Positions 31,960 to 42,998 of a DNA stretch of 64,000 nucleotides are shown here, piece by piece. The position numbers and the translations under genes are program-made. The stretch's first letter is position 1, and each line of letters begins with the position of its first letter. Source of the stretch: Sanderia malayensis. Its lineage: Eukaryota; Cnidaria; Scyphozoa; Semaeostomeae; Pelagiidae. The notes under the pieces were generated by a model that worked only from the letters and a program-made list of their open reading frames with translations, searched no databases and had not been told where the DNA came from. The stretch is from the NCBI GenBank assembly GCA_013076295.1, contig RQOL01000861.1, positions 5,496,235 to 5,560,234 of the forward strand, written 5' to 3'.

Positions 31960-31993
31960 AATTTACCTACTATGATGTCATAGTAGGTAAATT
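31960..31993. repeat. perfect 16-bp palindrome
   Basis: AATTTACCTACTATGA, loop TG, exact inverse. Relative of 29331-29354. Confidence 0.9.
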
Positions 31994-32883
31994 GGCACGC
32001 GTTGCATCGTATCTCAACAACTACGCATCAGATCAAAATAGGCCGTCGCCTGTCCCTTGCTATCTTGCACTTCCGTTGCACATATCGCGAGACTAAGAAA
32101 TTTTCATGCAGAAACGTAGTTTACGATGTAGCTAATAAGATGCAAAAAACCCCAATTCGTAAGTGTGCACAATAGCGTGAAATCGGGGGGCAAAGTTACG
32201 ACTCAAATGATGACATCATCAATTTTCTAAAATAATGAATATATCGCCTCAAATACTCAAAAGTAACAGAAAATGCATATTATACTTTTCTCTTTCATTA
32301 ATTAATGATGTTTAGCAAAAGCATTACACCAGGTTAGTATTTATGGGGGCTGGGAACACAAAAGCTTTCATGTAGCTGCGGAGGAGCATTTGGTAAAACA
32401 GAAGTTATATGGATAATTTATTACGGCCTTCGCTGCTAATTGTTCATAAAAGCCCACATTAAAACTCAAATCCACACCTTATTTAATATAATAACCCGTC
32501 CAATTCCATTGATGTAGCAAAAGGGGGCACTTGCCCCCAGAGCGCTGGGTTCAAATGGGCACAAAATCTCCAAATTTTCCAAAAATCTTCTTTATCTGGG
32601 TGGATTTTCTAGATTTATTATACAATGTAAAGAAAATTCCGAAAAAATTGTCAATTTGGGCGAATGAATTGGCAAGGCACTAAGTATGGGAATTGTAATA
32701 AAAGCTAGTAAAGCAAGCTGTCCCCAGAGGCGTCCAGTTGAGATCTGGTAAGATTTTCGGGCAGAGTTACTTCTACAGTATTAATGCCACTTATATGCGG
32801 GGTAATAGAGTAACCTGGATTCTATGGAACTCTGGCTCCCAACACTCTACTGCTTTCGCTCACAGTTTAGTGGTACCCGCTGC

Positions 32884-34259
32884 CAGGGGCGTAGAGAGCA
32901 TAGTCAGCCCCGGGGTAAACATTATTTTGGCGCCCCCACAGGAGTGTAGAGAGGGGGGTTAGAGGGGGTGGTAGATCCAGGGCCCCGGCCCTGAAGGGTC
33001 CGGTGAATTCTGTCTGCCTAATTTTTTTATTTTTATGTGCAATAATTCTTCTTCGAGCGCCATTTTACTTATTTCATCTCCGTATCTTTTGCCAAATTTA
33101 ACGCACGCATCGTGAAATAATTCATCAGAAAGCTCCACCTTTCAAAGGAACCAGGTGATGCAAGCAAGAAAAGCAACTATCGATGTTGAAGCTGCCGATC
33201 TCCAGAGTCTTGTCGCCGACCTGAAGCAACTCCGCGAGAAATGGCTTCAAATTGTTGACGAGTGCATTTTAGTTGCCACTGCCATGAGCATTTCTGCTGA
33301 ATTTCTAACAGAGCGTAAACATAAGCGCTCATTACTCGAGGATCCTGAAGACAGCCAAGCATTCATGGAAGTGCTTTCAAACGTGAAGTATTTTACATTT
33401 CTATAGAACTGATTCTTGCAGGAATAACAACACACTATGAAGCTGCATATCACATCAATGAGCTTTTCTCTTTTCTTTGGCAATATCTGGAGCTTTCTGA
33501 CGAAGCAATTCACGATGCGCGCGTTAAATTTGGCAAAAGGTACGGACATGACAGCAGTCCAGTGGTACTCGAAGAAGAAGTAGTGCACATGAAAACCGTG
33601 GATATTACAAGTTTTGGGGAGAAAGCACTGAATCCTCACGCGGTTCTGAACCAGATAGCGAGGTTTCACCTGGAAGAAATATTCTACAATGTTCGCACTG
33701 CCCTCAGAATATTTTGTACGTTGTCTGTGACAGTTGCATCAGCAGAGCGCTTCTTCAGCAAACTCAAGCTGATAAAAAACTTTTTGCAAAGCACGCTGAC
33801 TCAGGAAAAGCTGACAGATCTTGCAGTGTTGAGCATTGAAAATGACATTGCAAAAACTCTTGATTTTAAGGACATCATAAACGACTTCGCAAACATGAAA
33901 GCTCGCAAGCTACTATTTCAAGTATCATCAACCACTACAGCAGGAAACTATGTTAAATATTGTATCTTTGCAACAATAGCCAGATAGTCGCATCCCAATT
34001 CTAAATTACTTAATCCTTGCAGTTTATGTAGAATCAATACTATGGCTGCTGCACAATTGCAAAACTGAGTGACTGAATAGTGACTGAAAAGCATTGAATA
34101 GCATTGAAGAAAAAATCAGTGGCTTGAAGGGTGTGGTTTATTGTAAAAGGGGTGGTCCACTGTAAAAGGGCGTGGTACCCAAACATTTTTTGCCTACGGC
34201 GCTATAGGGCCCGTCCCTTCGCTTCGCTCAGGGGCCCAGGCCGTCTCTCCACGGCCCTG
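32884..34259 (+). mobile_element. hAT-type element remnant
   Basis: Ends CAGGGGCGTAGAGAG and, inverted, CAGGGCCGTGGAGAG, the usual CAGRG start of hAT elements, enclose a decayed transposase C-terminus. 8-bp flanks match poorly (CCCGCTGC, CCCCTCCA), so the duplication has decayed. Confidence 0.65.
33140..33987 (+). pseudogene. hAT transposase C-terminal part (ZMYM-like)
   Basis: Two frames. 33155-33406 holds VLQ-type segment ARKATIDVEAADLQSLVADL and ISAEFLTERKHKR; 33562-33987 holds the hAT dimerisation block TLSVTVASAERFFSKLKLIK and LTDLAVLSIENDIAKTLDF. Between them GITTHYEAA and INELFSFLWQYLELSDEAI can be read in a third frame. Order and spacing fit hAT transposases of the type related to ZMYM1/ZMYM6 and 52-kDa repressor proteins. 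N-terminal zinc finger and the DDE catalytic part are missing. Broken by frameshifts; not functional. Confidence 0.8.
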
Positions 34260-35012
34260 CCCCTCCATAGAAATCATATAATCGCAGCTTGTCCTATCCA
34301 TTCGCCCAAATTGACAACTTTTCCGGACATTTTTTTACATTATAAATAAATCTGAAAATCCACCCAGATAAAGAAGATTTTTGGAAAATTTGGAGATTTT
34401 GTGCCCATTTAAACCCAGCGCTCCGGGTGCAAGTGCCCCCTTTTGCTACATCACTGGAATTGGACGGGTTATTATTTTAAATAAGGTGTGGATTTGAGTT
34501 TTAATGTGGGCTTTTATGAAAAATTAGCAGCGAGGGCCGTAATAAATTATCCATATAACTTCTGTTTTACCAAATGCTCCTCCGCAGCTACATGAAAGCT
34601 TTTGTGTTCCCAGCCCCCATAAATACTAACCTGGTGTAATGCTTTTGCTAAACATGATTAATTAATGAAAGAGAAAAGTATAATATGCATTTTCTGTTAC
34701 TTTTGAGTATTTGAGGCGATATATTCATTATTTTAGAAAATTGATGATGTCATCATTTGAGTCGTAACTTTGCCCCCCGATTTCACGCTATTGTGCACAC
34801 TTACGAATGGGGGTTTTTTGCATCTTATTAGCTACATCGTAAACTACGTTTCTGCATGAAAACTTCTTAGTCTTGCGATATGTGCAACGGAAGTCCATTT
34901 TAAAGCAAGATAGAAAGCCACAGGCGACGGCCTAAAAAATATAAACGGATTCAGAATCAATGCATTCGAATCTATAGTCTCAGCCAATAAAAAATTAAAG
35001 TGTAGGGGCACT

Positions 35013-35300
35013 TTAAGCAATATCAGCACCCAGCAGAATGTCAACAACAAATGAACTGTCCACAAAGTCATTGGCTAAACGGAAATCTTGAAGTTGATGA
35101 TGAAGATTTATTTCATTGGTAAGGTTTTGTTGGTTTGAAGGCTTGACGATGTTGTCAACACTAAGAACACGAATATGTTCAATGCCAGAGGGAGTTTCTA
35201 ACCCAACGTTTGCGATTCCGTAAGTTTGTTCAACGACAGTATCACCAAAACCAAACATAGACAACGACTCATACGAAATAGGAGATAAATCTTACTCGCG
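35013..35300 (-). pseudogene. third BEL-like protease, proximal part
   Basis: Minus strand: GFGDTVVEQTYGIANVGLET, then IEHIRVLSVDN, then LQDFRLANDFVDSSFVVDIL and LLGAD, the conserved order of BEL/Pao protease domains (DUF1758-like). It stops at the TTAA border of the composite and continues in sense at 29151. Upstream (35269-35610) another frame with LPLARVRF may hold the start of the domain, but the catalytic DTG/DSG is not seen. Confidence 0.7.
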
Positions 35301-35570
35301 CCAAAGGCAGTTCGGACGTAGCTACCTTGAGAACCTTCATCAAAGAAAATTTTGGCTTGGCTGGGATCTTTTTGTTATCGGAAGTTGCGACTGCTTTGCT
35401 TGTCTTAAGAAGAATCGATGAGCCCGGAGGACTGTTGACATTTTTATGTTCGGAGATTACGGATGCGGTGCTAGAAGCTACGGCTAACACGGGACAAACA
35501 TTCCCCAGACTAGATATCTTATGAATGAGACTAGGAAGGCTGGCGCGCGTCGCGCGCCACCTCCCTAGTG

Positions 35571-36292
35571 TGTTGGCCTTCGATGTGAGTGGAACAGCGA
35601 TCTTCAACAAAATTGGGGCGGGTTTCTGTTGTTTTGGCCTTCGATCTGAGTGGGACAGCTATCTTAAAAAAAGTGAGATGGGTTTCTGTTGTTTTGGCCT
35701 TCGATCTGAGTGGGACAACGATCTTCAAAAAAAGTGGGGTGGGTTTCTGTTGTTTTGGCCTTCGATCTGCGTGGGACAGTAATCTTCAAAAAAAGTGGGG
35801 TGGGTTTATGTTGTTTTGCCCCTCGGCCTGAATGGGACAGTGATCTTAAACAGAAGTGGTGTGAGCTTCTGTTGTTTTGGCCTTCGGTCTGAGTGGGACA
35901 GCGATCTTCAAAAAAAGTGGGGTGGGTTTCTGTTGTTTTGACCTTCGATCTGAGTGAGACAGCGATCTTCAACAAAAGTGGGTGGGTTTCAGTTGTTTTG
36001 GCCTTCGATCTGAGTGGGACAGCTATCTTAAACAAAAGTGGGGTGGGTTTCTGTTGTTTTGGCCTTCGATCTGAGTGGGACAGCTATCTTAAACAAAAGT
36101 GGGGTGGGTTTCTGTTGTTTTGGCCTTCGATCTGAGTGGGACAGCTATCTTAAACAAAAGTGGGGTTGGTTTTTGTTGTTTTGGCCTTCGATCTGAGTGG
36201 GACAGCGATCTTAAACAAAAATGGGGTGGGTTTCTGTCGTTTTGGCCTTCGATCTGAGTGGGACAGTGATCTTCAACAAAGTGGGATGGACA
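35571..36292 (+). repeat. minisatellite, about 12 copies of a 60-bp unit
   Basis: Unit core GGCCTTCGATCTGAGTGGGA followed by CAGCGATCTTMAAMAAAAGTGGGGTGGGTTTCTGTTGTTTT. Copies start about every 60-61 bp from 35571 to 36290 with 80-95 percent similarity by eye. Because the unit length is near 60 most frames stay open, producing spurious ORFs on both strands. Confidence 0.95.
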
Positions 36293-36474
36293 CGCAAAGT
36301 AATATACTTCCAGTTGAAATTATGCAAGTTTTATTAGTTCCATCTATTCACCGAACACACGGTCCATAGAATCCCCGAGCCCCCGGAGAACGGAATGGGA
36401 ATGGCCAACTAACACGAGAAGTGCTTATGCAGAGATGGTTGAGCAGCCAAGAGCACACCCAGCAAGCTCAATAA

Positions 36475-36900
36475 GATTGCCAAAAATCGAAATGAAGAAC
36501 TTTAACTAGGACCCGAAGGAATGGATCCAATTTTGGGACGTTTTTGAACGAAACATTCATCAAATACATCTTTGGCGAGGGTAAACAAGATGCACTATTT
36601 GAAAGGGTTGTTAAAGAGTGCAGCAGCAAATGCAATAAGCCACTTGTTGATAACCGAAGAGAATTATTAGCCAGCAATTGAAGCACTAGCTTCAAAGAGT
36701 AAAGAGACTCTAATTTGACATTTTTGTTTAAAAGAAGACACTATCAAATGTAATTTCGGCACTTGTGGCCAGTTTAAAACTGTTGATTATTTTACGAAAA
36801 ATTGTCAAAAAAAGAGACTTGTCTGGACATAAAAACATTTGTCAAGCCATAGCACAGAGCTCAATGAACAGGAATTACAAGGACAAAATAATTGGTGACT
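36475..36900 (+). pseudogene. gag: Gag-like remnant before third gypsy
   Basis: Plus-strand frames read LPKIEMKNFN, DPKEWIQFWDVFERNIHQIH, then in another frame LKGLLKSAAANAISHLLITE: the capsid pattern shared by BEL and some gypsy Gags (DUF1759-like). Near 36750 a Cys pair (CNFGTCGQ) and KNCQKK may be a worn zinc knuckle. Several frameshifts. Likely the Gag of the third gypsy, given strand and spacing. Confidence 0.6.
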
Positions 36901-39280
36901 CTGAAGATGATTTCTTTTATTCGTCTCATTTGACTCCAAAAACACATCAGAAAATTGTCAAATTAATCGGCAAAAAATGTTTCATGGAGTGTACGCTAGA
37001 CATTGCTTGGATAATTAGAGAATAAGATCATTATAATTAGTTAATTATAACCAGACAATGACGGTATTGCTCGGTGCTCTTGCGTGATGTTTCCCCAGAT
37101 ACGAAAATTTCTGATGTTTCAAACATTTTAGGAGTCAGTCAAACATTGGACTTTAAAACAGCCAATGGTTCCGATTTGCCATATGTTGGATTTGTTGAAT
37201 TCGTATTTGCGTTGCCAGGAGACTGTACGGATAATATTCAAATACCTTTTTTAGTTACTGAAAGCGATATTGATATTGTTATCGTTGGGTTTAACGTGGT
37301 TGAAGAATTGGAGACAAAGCATCGTTCACCATCTGAAAGTTTTGTTGCTCCCTTGGTTTCACCATTAAATCAAGTTAAAGCTGACAAACGTTTGTTGAAG
37401 TTGTGGAGGATGCCAAGAAAGAATTACTATTTCCTGTCAAAGCTACTAAAATCGTATTGTAATTCCAAAGAATGCTTCAGTGGCTGTCCCATGTCGTATC
37501 CAAATACAAAATACAAACTGTTTCAAAAGCAACACTGTTTATGTTTGAACATAATGACGTCGAAACATGGCCTGAAGGACTGCAGTTGCACGATAAAGTT
37601 GTCACTGTGAAACCGACGAATTCTCGCATTGACATCCCTGTAAGAAACACAACTAGCCAGGACATTACTATTCAGGGTCGCACCGTACTTGGTAGAGTTG
37701 AACAAGTTCGTTCAGTAACAATGGTTGATGTCACGAGAAAAAACCTTCCAACACCCCAACTAGTAGCTGATGACATTTCCGTCAAAGTGAGTCCTGTTTC
37801 CAGCGAATGTGAAGAAAATTCTGCGGTTATGAATGAGGCGAATCTTCAAAGACTAACTGAAGACCAAAAAGATATAGTGCTGAAAATGCTCCACAACGTG
37901 TCCTCTGTATTTTCGTGACGTAAGTGACGCAGATGTTGGCCAAATTCCTGAATTACAGCTGGATATCAATCTAACAGACAATATACCCGTACAGAAGTCA
38001 TATATGAATGTTCCTAAACAATTATTTGCAGAAATAAAGCTTTACATTGAGGATTTGCTGAACAAGAATTTTATTCGCAAGTCAAAATTTCCGTACTCGT
38101 CGCCAGTTGTATGTGTCCGAAAAAGGATGGAGCGTTGAGACTATGCGTAGATTACCGCGCTTTAAAGAAAAAGACGATAGCAGACAGACACCCGTTGCCA
38201 CGAATACAACAAAGAGTGGAAAATCTCGGTGGGAACACTGCATTCAACGAATGCACTGCATTCGTTACCCCCTGGCGCTTATACGAATGGGAAAGAATAC
38301 CGTTTGGTTTAACCAACGCGCCCTCAGTATTTTAAGGGTATATGGAAAAGTGTTTGTCAGGTTTACGAGATGAATTGTGTGTCCCTTATTTGGACGATAT
38401 CATTGTTTTTAGTCCAAGTTTTGAGGACCACATCAAGCATTTACGAACAGTTCTGCAACGCCTCAACAAACATGGAGCGAAGCTGAAAGCACGTAAATTC
38501 AAATTCTTCAAACGCGAGGTGTGCTATCTTGGCCACATTGTTTCTCCACAAGGGTGTAAACCTGATTTATCCAACATCAAGGCGATAACATCTCTATCGG
38601 ACAAGCCACCAAAAAACATTGGTGAGTTGCGGAAATTATCGGGTCTTCTTGGATACTACCGTATATATACCAGGTTTTGCCAAGATAGCGAAACCATTAG
38701 CTGAACTCCTTCGGCTCGACGACAGACCAAAGAGGGATCAAAGACATTGAAGAGACAGTCCAAAGGAAAGGCGAAACATGGTAAATTGCCAGGAAGTTAC
38801 ACAATATCATGGACAGCAAACCATCAACAGGTTCTCGTGACATTGATTGGTGCATTAACATCTCCTCCAATTTTAGCATACCCAGATTTTAATCGGGAAT
38901 TTGTTCTGCACACCGATGCCAGCAAAGATGGACTAGGTGCTGTGTTATATCAAGCCGATGAAGCTGAAACGCTGGGTGTTATTGCTTATTGTTCTAGAAC
39001 ATTGACTCCGGTGGAAAAAGGATACCACATGCATGCAGGAAAACTTGAATTTTTGGCACTGAAGTGGGCCATCTGCAATCATTTCCGTGATTACTTGTAA
39101 TATGCCCCAAGTTTTGAAGTCTACACTGACAGCAACCCACTAACATATGTGTTACTGTCAAGTTGAGCGCAACGGGATACAGGTGGATTGCGGAGTTGGC
39201 CGAATTCAATTTCAAGATTCGATATCGTCCCGGTTCAAGCAACAATGAGGCAGATGCACTTTCTCGGTTGCCCCTTTACT
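36901..39280 (+). pseudogene. pol: third gypsy: protease, RT and RNase H, decayed
   Basis: Order of parts on the plus strand: KIVKLIGKKCFMECTLD (protease start, about 36955-37005; the catalytic DTGA that should follow is lost), FKTANGSDLPYVGFVEFVFAL and ESDIDIVIVGFNVVEEL (37150-37310), linker, RT start SPVVCVRKKDGALRLCVDYR in shifted frames (about 38100-38155), YLDDIIVFSPSFEDH (about 38390), CYLGHIVSPQGCKPD, LSGLLGYYR, RNase H with FVLHTDASKDGLGAVLYQ (about 38900-38950) and the DALSRLP end near 39270. At least eight frame breaks. No LTR seen. Fossil. Confidence 0.85.
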
Positions 39281-39569
39281 ATAGATGATATGCATATTGA
39301 CGTTACAGTCAATGATGCCAAGTCAGATTTGCAAAAAAATTTGTCACTTGTCATGTGTCACTGTAATGAAATCAGATTTTTATCTGATAGACTTTCTTTC
39401 TTACAAAAAACTTGACCGAAAACAGCCTTTCGGCCAAGGCTCGCGGCTTTTTAGAAAAAAGGTTATGCCGAAGTACACAAATCTCTGTCATTGACAAGAG
39501 AGGCTGGTGATGAGCAAAAGAGGGCGCGTAAAACAAATTTTGATTTTGCAGCGATATTTTTTCAAAATG

Positions 39570-39790
39570 GTTAAGACTTAATGTTCTTGGTGGCACGAAA
39601 AATGGGTTAAGGATGAGGTCAAAATTTATCGAATTCCCAAAGACCTGAACGGAGGGAAAGATGGATTTCTGCTGCCAAAATAAACCCAGATAGAAATATT
39701 GACCTTGCCTTGGTTTGCAGGATTCACTCCGGGTAGGCCATAACATATTTGTATTTATTCACCACTTTTTCCCTACGGATTGCTCTGATT
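39570..39790 (+). pseudogene. THAP-domain-like fragment
   Basis: In two plus-strand frames: VKIYRIPKD, then RREGWISAAKINPD and ALVCRIHSG, the middle of a THAP zinc finger (C2CH; FYRIPK, W, CS.HF). First Cys pair unclear and one frameshift present. THAP domains bind DNA and occur in P-element and Kolobok-type transposases and host proteins derived from them. Confidence 0.4.
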
Positions 39791-40651
39791 GGGATGTGAG
39801 ATTATAATTATCTGCTTTTCACGTATATAGCTAAATACATATGCTTCCTTAATGTCTAGGTCAGAAAAGTGATAGTGAGAACTTAAAGGATGACAACATC
39901 TCGTCAATAGTTATAAATTGAGTTACAAAAAGTTGGATAATATCGCAGTTCTTCCTCCAATAAATTATCCTTAGCTTTGTAGAGTTCTTGTAGACGCGAT
40001 ATTCCATGTACGAATCCATGTGGAAAGAGTAATTGGACTGCTTCGAAATAAATTTACAATGGTGCAGAGCATCATTCCCATCAAGTTGCTGATGAGCAAA
40101 ACTGCAGAAAAAGATAGCATTGTTGATGATGTCTTGGTTGTATGTTTCAGCTCTTTGCAACCTCTGTGAGTCTGTTGTTCCTCTGGAATGAAATAGCGGC
40201 GATGAATTTGTCACCCTTTAAACAGCTTTTCCCAAAGCTACCCAATAGACCAATGTGTAACCCCTTGTGTTATCAAACAGAGTTGGTGTATATGTATATA
40301 TATCTAATATAACTAATATGTCAACTGGTAGCGGGGCGAGTTGAGTTGTTACCCAACGAAGAACAAAATTCGGAAGTACAAGGAGATGTAGACTATTCTT
40401 TGAACTCAGAAACACTATAAATATAAAAAAATTGCTGCAACATGAGAGTAGACTTCCCCTTGTCCGACAAAACAAGTATAATGTCCACTACATACAGATT
40501 CATCATCATTAACGACGACCTAAGCTTGATTAGGCCTTTTTTGTGAAATACTGCAAGTGTCGTACTTTGCCAGAAAAATGATACAAGGGGGGCTGGATTC
40601 GCTTACAAAATTCCTCATAAGTTTGGCAAGTGACAACATACGGATATACAC

Positions 40652-40960
40652 TCATACCTTTATAAGCTTCCAAACTTTTTGAGTAAAATTACTTTTTGAA
40701 GTAACCAGATAATTGTAAACGGCTGCGTAAGAAAATTTAGGCCACTGCTCCGGAGGAGTATCAAAATCAGACTTTTTCAATAAATATGGGTCTGATATCT
40801 GTAAAATTAACGACTTCTGGTCGTAAACTAATTTTAACTCAGAAGTGAGACGAGAGTAATATACAGAAGGCGAATGACAAGCTCCAAAAGAGGCGTTTTC
40901 CTTCGGCGCGTTTTTCGTGGCCGCCATTCTGCCACCCATTTTACCACTCAGTCCGAAAAG
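40652..40960 (-). pseudogene. N-terminal exon-like frame of a transposon-linked protein
   Basis: Minus-strand frame with MGGRMAATKNAPKENASFG near its start, then a DPYLLKKSDFDTPPEQWPKF segment and SYAAVYNYLVTSK, ending at a GTATGAGT donor right after KLIK (40651/40652). From memory, proteins with SWIM zinc finger and YqaJ-type nuclease in cnidarians and echinoderms start with a 'WP.. .YIYNYL' segment and an exon end at 'AYK'. That link is tentative. No following exon is visible in the window. Confidence 0.35.
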
Positions 40961-40996
40961 AATAAGTTCTGTGACGTCAAGGTGCATATCATCTAT

Positions 40997-42184
40997 CAGA
41001 GCCTTTGCACCGAAGAAACATCCAAAGACACAATTAATGCCATCGTTAATAACGTAAAGGCTCAGGAACGCAATGAATCCAGCTGGATGGCAGCGATCAA
41101 CAGATGAATTATAAAAACCTTTGCCAGATAAGCACCAAGGAGATAGTTGAAGCCCAAGTGCTTGATCAAGACATCTCAAGGATCATTAGTTCTAAACATG
41201 ACGGACATAAACCATCGGCTGACGAGGCAAAGCATGAAAGTCTTCACAGTGAAAGTTTTGCTACGTGAATGGGATCGTTTTTATTTCACAGACTTAGGCA
41301 TTCCACGACATTGTTCCGGCGACCTTGATCAACTTGTTCTTCCCAGAAGGTATCGCTCGCTGGTAATTAAAGAACTACACAACAACATAGGGCACTTGGG
41401 GACAAACCGAGTTTTCGACCTGGCTTGTGAACGGTTTTATTGACCTCTCATGTACACACAGATTCATGAATATGTCACAAAGACTTGCCCTTGCTTGAAA
41501 GACAGACCACCAAATATAAGTACAAGAGCACCGTTGCAGAACATTACATTAACCACGCCTCTTGAATTGGTATCAATTGATTTCCTGCATCTTGAGCGTA
41601 GTATAGGAGGGTGTGAATACATTCGTATTATTGCTGATAACTTTACAAGATTTGCACAAGCATATCCAACTAGGAACAAAGAGGCATGCACAGCTGCAGA
41701 GAAACTATTCAACGACTTTTACCTACGTTTTGGATTTTCAGAATATATTCTGCATGATTAAGGCAAACAATTTGAAAATAAACTCGTCCAACAGCTTTAA
41801 AAATTATCTGGTATTGGGAAACTTCGCACAGCACCAATGTAATGGACAGACCGAGCGTTTCAACCAGACCATCCTTTCAATGGTTCGAACCATGACAGAG
41901 AAGGAGAAATCAAAGTGGAAGGACAGTCTAGAAAAATGACGCACGCGAATAATTGCACTAAAAATTCGGCTGCTGGATTTTCACCATTTTACCTGATGCT
42001 TGGTAGGTCGCCGAAGTAGCCTGTCGACATATTGTTTGACGAAGCAAAGACACCGGTGACGTCAAAGTTATCCTTTGTCAACAGTTGGCAGCAATCAATA
42101 GAGCAAACTCGGACCATTGCCGCAGAAAATTCTTTAAAATCGCGCCATTCGGGGACGAAACAGCACGACAAAGGGCAGTAAAAT
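40997..42184 (+). pseudogene. third gypsy: integrase, decayed
   Basis: Plus strand. LCTEETSKDTINAIVNN (linker, about 41005-41055), integrase zinc finger LHNNIGHLGTNRVFDLACERFY (about 41370-41440), CPCLKDRPP, core LELVSIDFLHLERSIGGCEYI (about 41560-41620), LRFGFSEYILHD then a TAA in place of the next codon (about 41760), and after a frame change GQTERFNQTILSMVRTM with the third acidic residue (about 41842-41890), FSPFYLMLGRSP (about 41975-42015). Cut at 42184 by BEL; a short PGNVLV segment after 48885 probably belongs to it. Confidence 0.8.
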
Positions 42185-42458
42185 TGCAGAATAATCGATG
42201 AACAATCATGTCTTTGATAAACAAAAATTAAACTAAAGATTCTTTAAAAACTACTTAAATCAAGTGAGCAAAAAAGTGCGAATTATGCGGATAAGCGAAT
42301 GAACCCTCTCATTCGATGCTCGATGACTCTACTTCTCTTATTTAAAAATTAACTATTGTTCTTAGTGTTGACATTTTTAATCTCCTAAAACACACCCCTA
42401 ATACTAAATTTATGCATCACAAAGGTTTTTACTGACAATCAACTACAAAATTACAACA
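42185..42458 (-). repeat. 3' LTR of second BEL, 3' end missing
   Basis: 274 bp matching 48612-48885. On the minus strand it begins TGTTGTAATTTTGTAG after the tract CAGGGGGGAGTA (42459-42470) and stops at ATTCTGCA; the last 39 bp found in the 5' LTR are replaced by gypsy sequence. Confidence 0.85.
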
Positions 42459-42503
42459 TACTCCCCCCTGATTGACGGAGGTCAATCAGCGAGAACACTA
42501 AGA

Positions 42504-42998
42504 TTATTTATCGTTACATATGAGTTCAGAAACATCTTCGTCAGCTACGAACTTTATTGGCATGTCTTGCTCCGAGTTCTTTTCGTCTTTCTTATTCTCT
42601 TCTACATCAACTTCTAAAGGATATAGTCTTTGTATCGGTCGCTTTATAATTATTGATTTTCCAGCTGAATCAGATGTTTTTAATTCGACAGCGCGAATGA
42701 TGTTATCTTTACCGTGAAATACTTTAGTTATCTTTCCCATTGCCCATCGTTGACGTGGTATCTTATCTTTAGCGATAGACACGATTTCACCTTGTCTCGG
42801 AACGCGAAGTGACGATTTTGATGATACACGCGAGGCACGTTCACGAAGTGACGTAAGATATTCCGTTTTCCATTGATTAAAAAACTGCGATAATAAGAAC
42901 TGTAAATGTCTTGAACGTTTTACTAATGTTTTATGATTCGAAGCACTATTTTGTTCTGAAATTGCGGGTTTATTCAGTAGTCAACGTCCAACTATTAA
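42504..42998 (-). pseudogene. BEL Pol C-terminal tail
   Basis: RQGEIVSIAKDKIPRQRWAM, GKITKVFHGKDN and RAVELKTSDSAGKSIIIKRP: the conserved BEL tail (DUF5641-like). It is in the same frame as the integrase but two TGA codons lie between (just below 42999). Confidence 0.85.

Larger units (their letters stand above)
32039..34934. mobile_element. fold-back element with 0.63-kb arms
   Basis: Left arm 32039-32668 and right arm 34298-34934 are inverted copies of high identity, beginning TAGGCCGTCGCCTG at the outer ends. The 1.6-kb loop carries a hAT remnant (32884-34259). No target duplication is convincing. It lies in the TTAA composite and may be its own inner repeat. Confidence 0.85.
29156..35012. 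mobile_element. 5.9-kb TTAA-target composite element
   Basis: TTAA at 29152-29155 and 35013-35016 borders ends that match as inverted copies: AGTGCCCCTACAC followed by YTTA and a T-rich run. The element lies in a BEL-like protease whose domain blocks resume on both sides (LLGAD at the right flank, YVLSGPL at the left), so the borders are well supported. Inside: palindromes, a solo LTR, a LINE 3' end, and a fold-back with a hAT remnant. No transposase of its own is visible. TTAA target fits piggyBac/Kolobok; which one is open. Confidence 0.8.
39309..40968. mobile_element. 1.66-kb insert in third gypsy with THAP-like and other fragments
   Basis: RNase H ends near 39280 and gypsy sequence resumes near 40970-41150. 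The edges carry a 28-bp inverted pair (39281-39308 and 40969-40996, 25 of 28 match) beginning ATAGATGATATGCA. Inside are a THAP-like fragment on the plus strand and an exon-like frame on the minus strand. No clear target duplication. A DNA-transposon remnant is likely; class not assigned. Confidence 0.55.

Noticed and set aside
31801..31983. 60-codon plus-strand frame before the fold-back
   Set aside because: Lies in repeated non-coding sequence shared, inverted, with 29.5 kb; no coding signal.
35571..36292. CRISPR-like regular repeats
   Set aside because: Repeat units are contiguous without unique spacers and the DNA is eukaryotic; it is a minisatellite.
35525..36369. Several overlapping repeat-protein frames on both strands
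   Set aside because: They follow from the 60-bp unit length staying in frame; motifs change frame along the array, as expected without selection.
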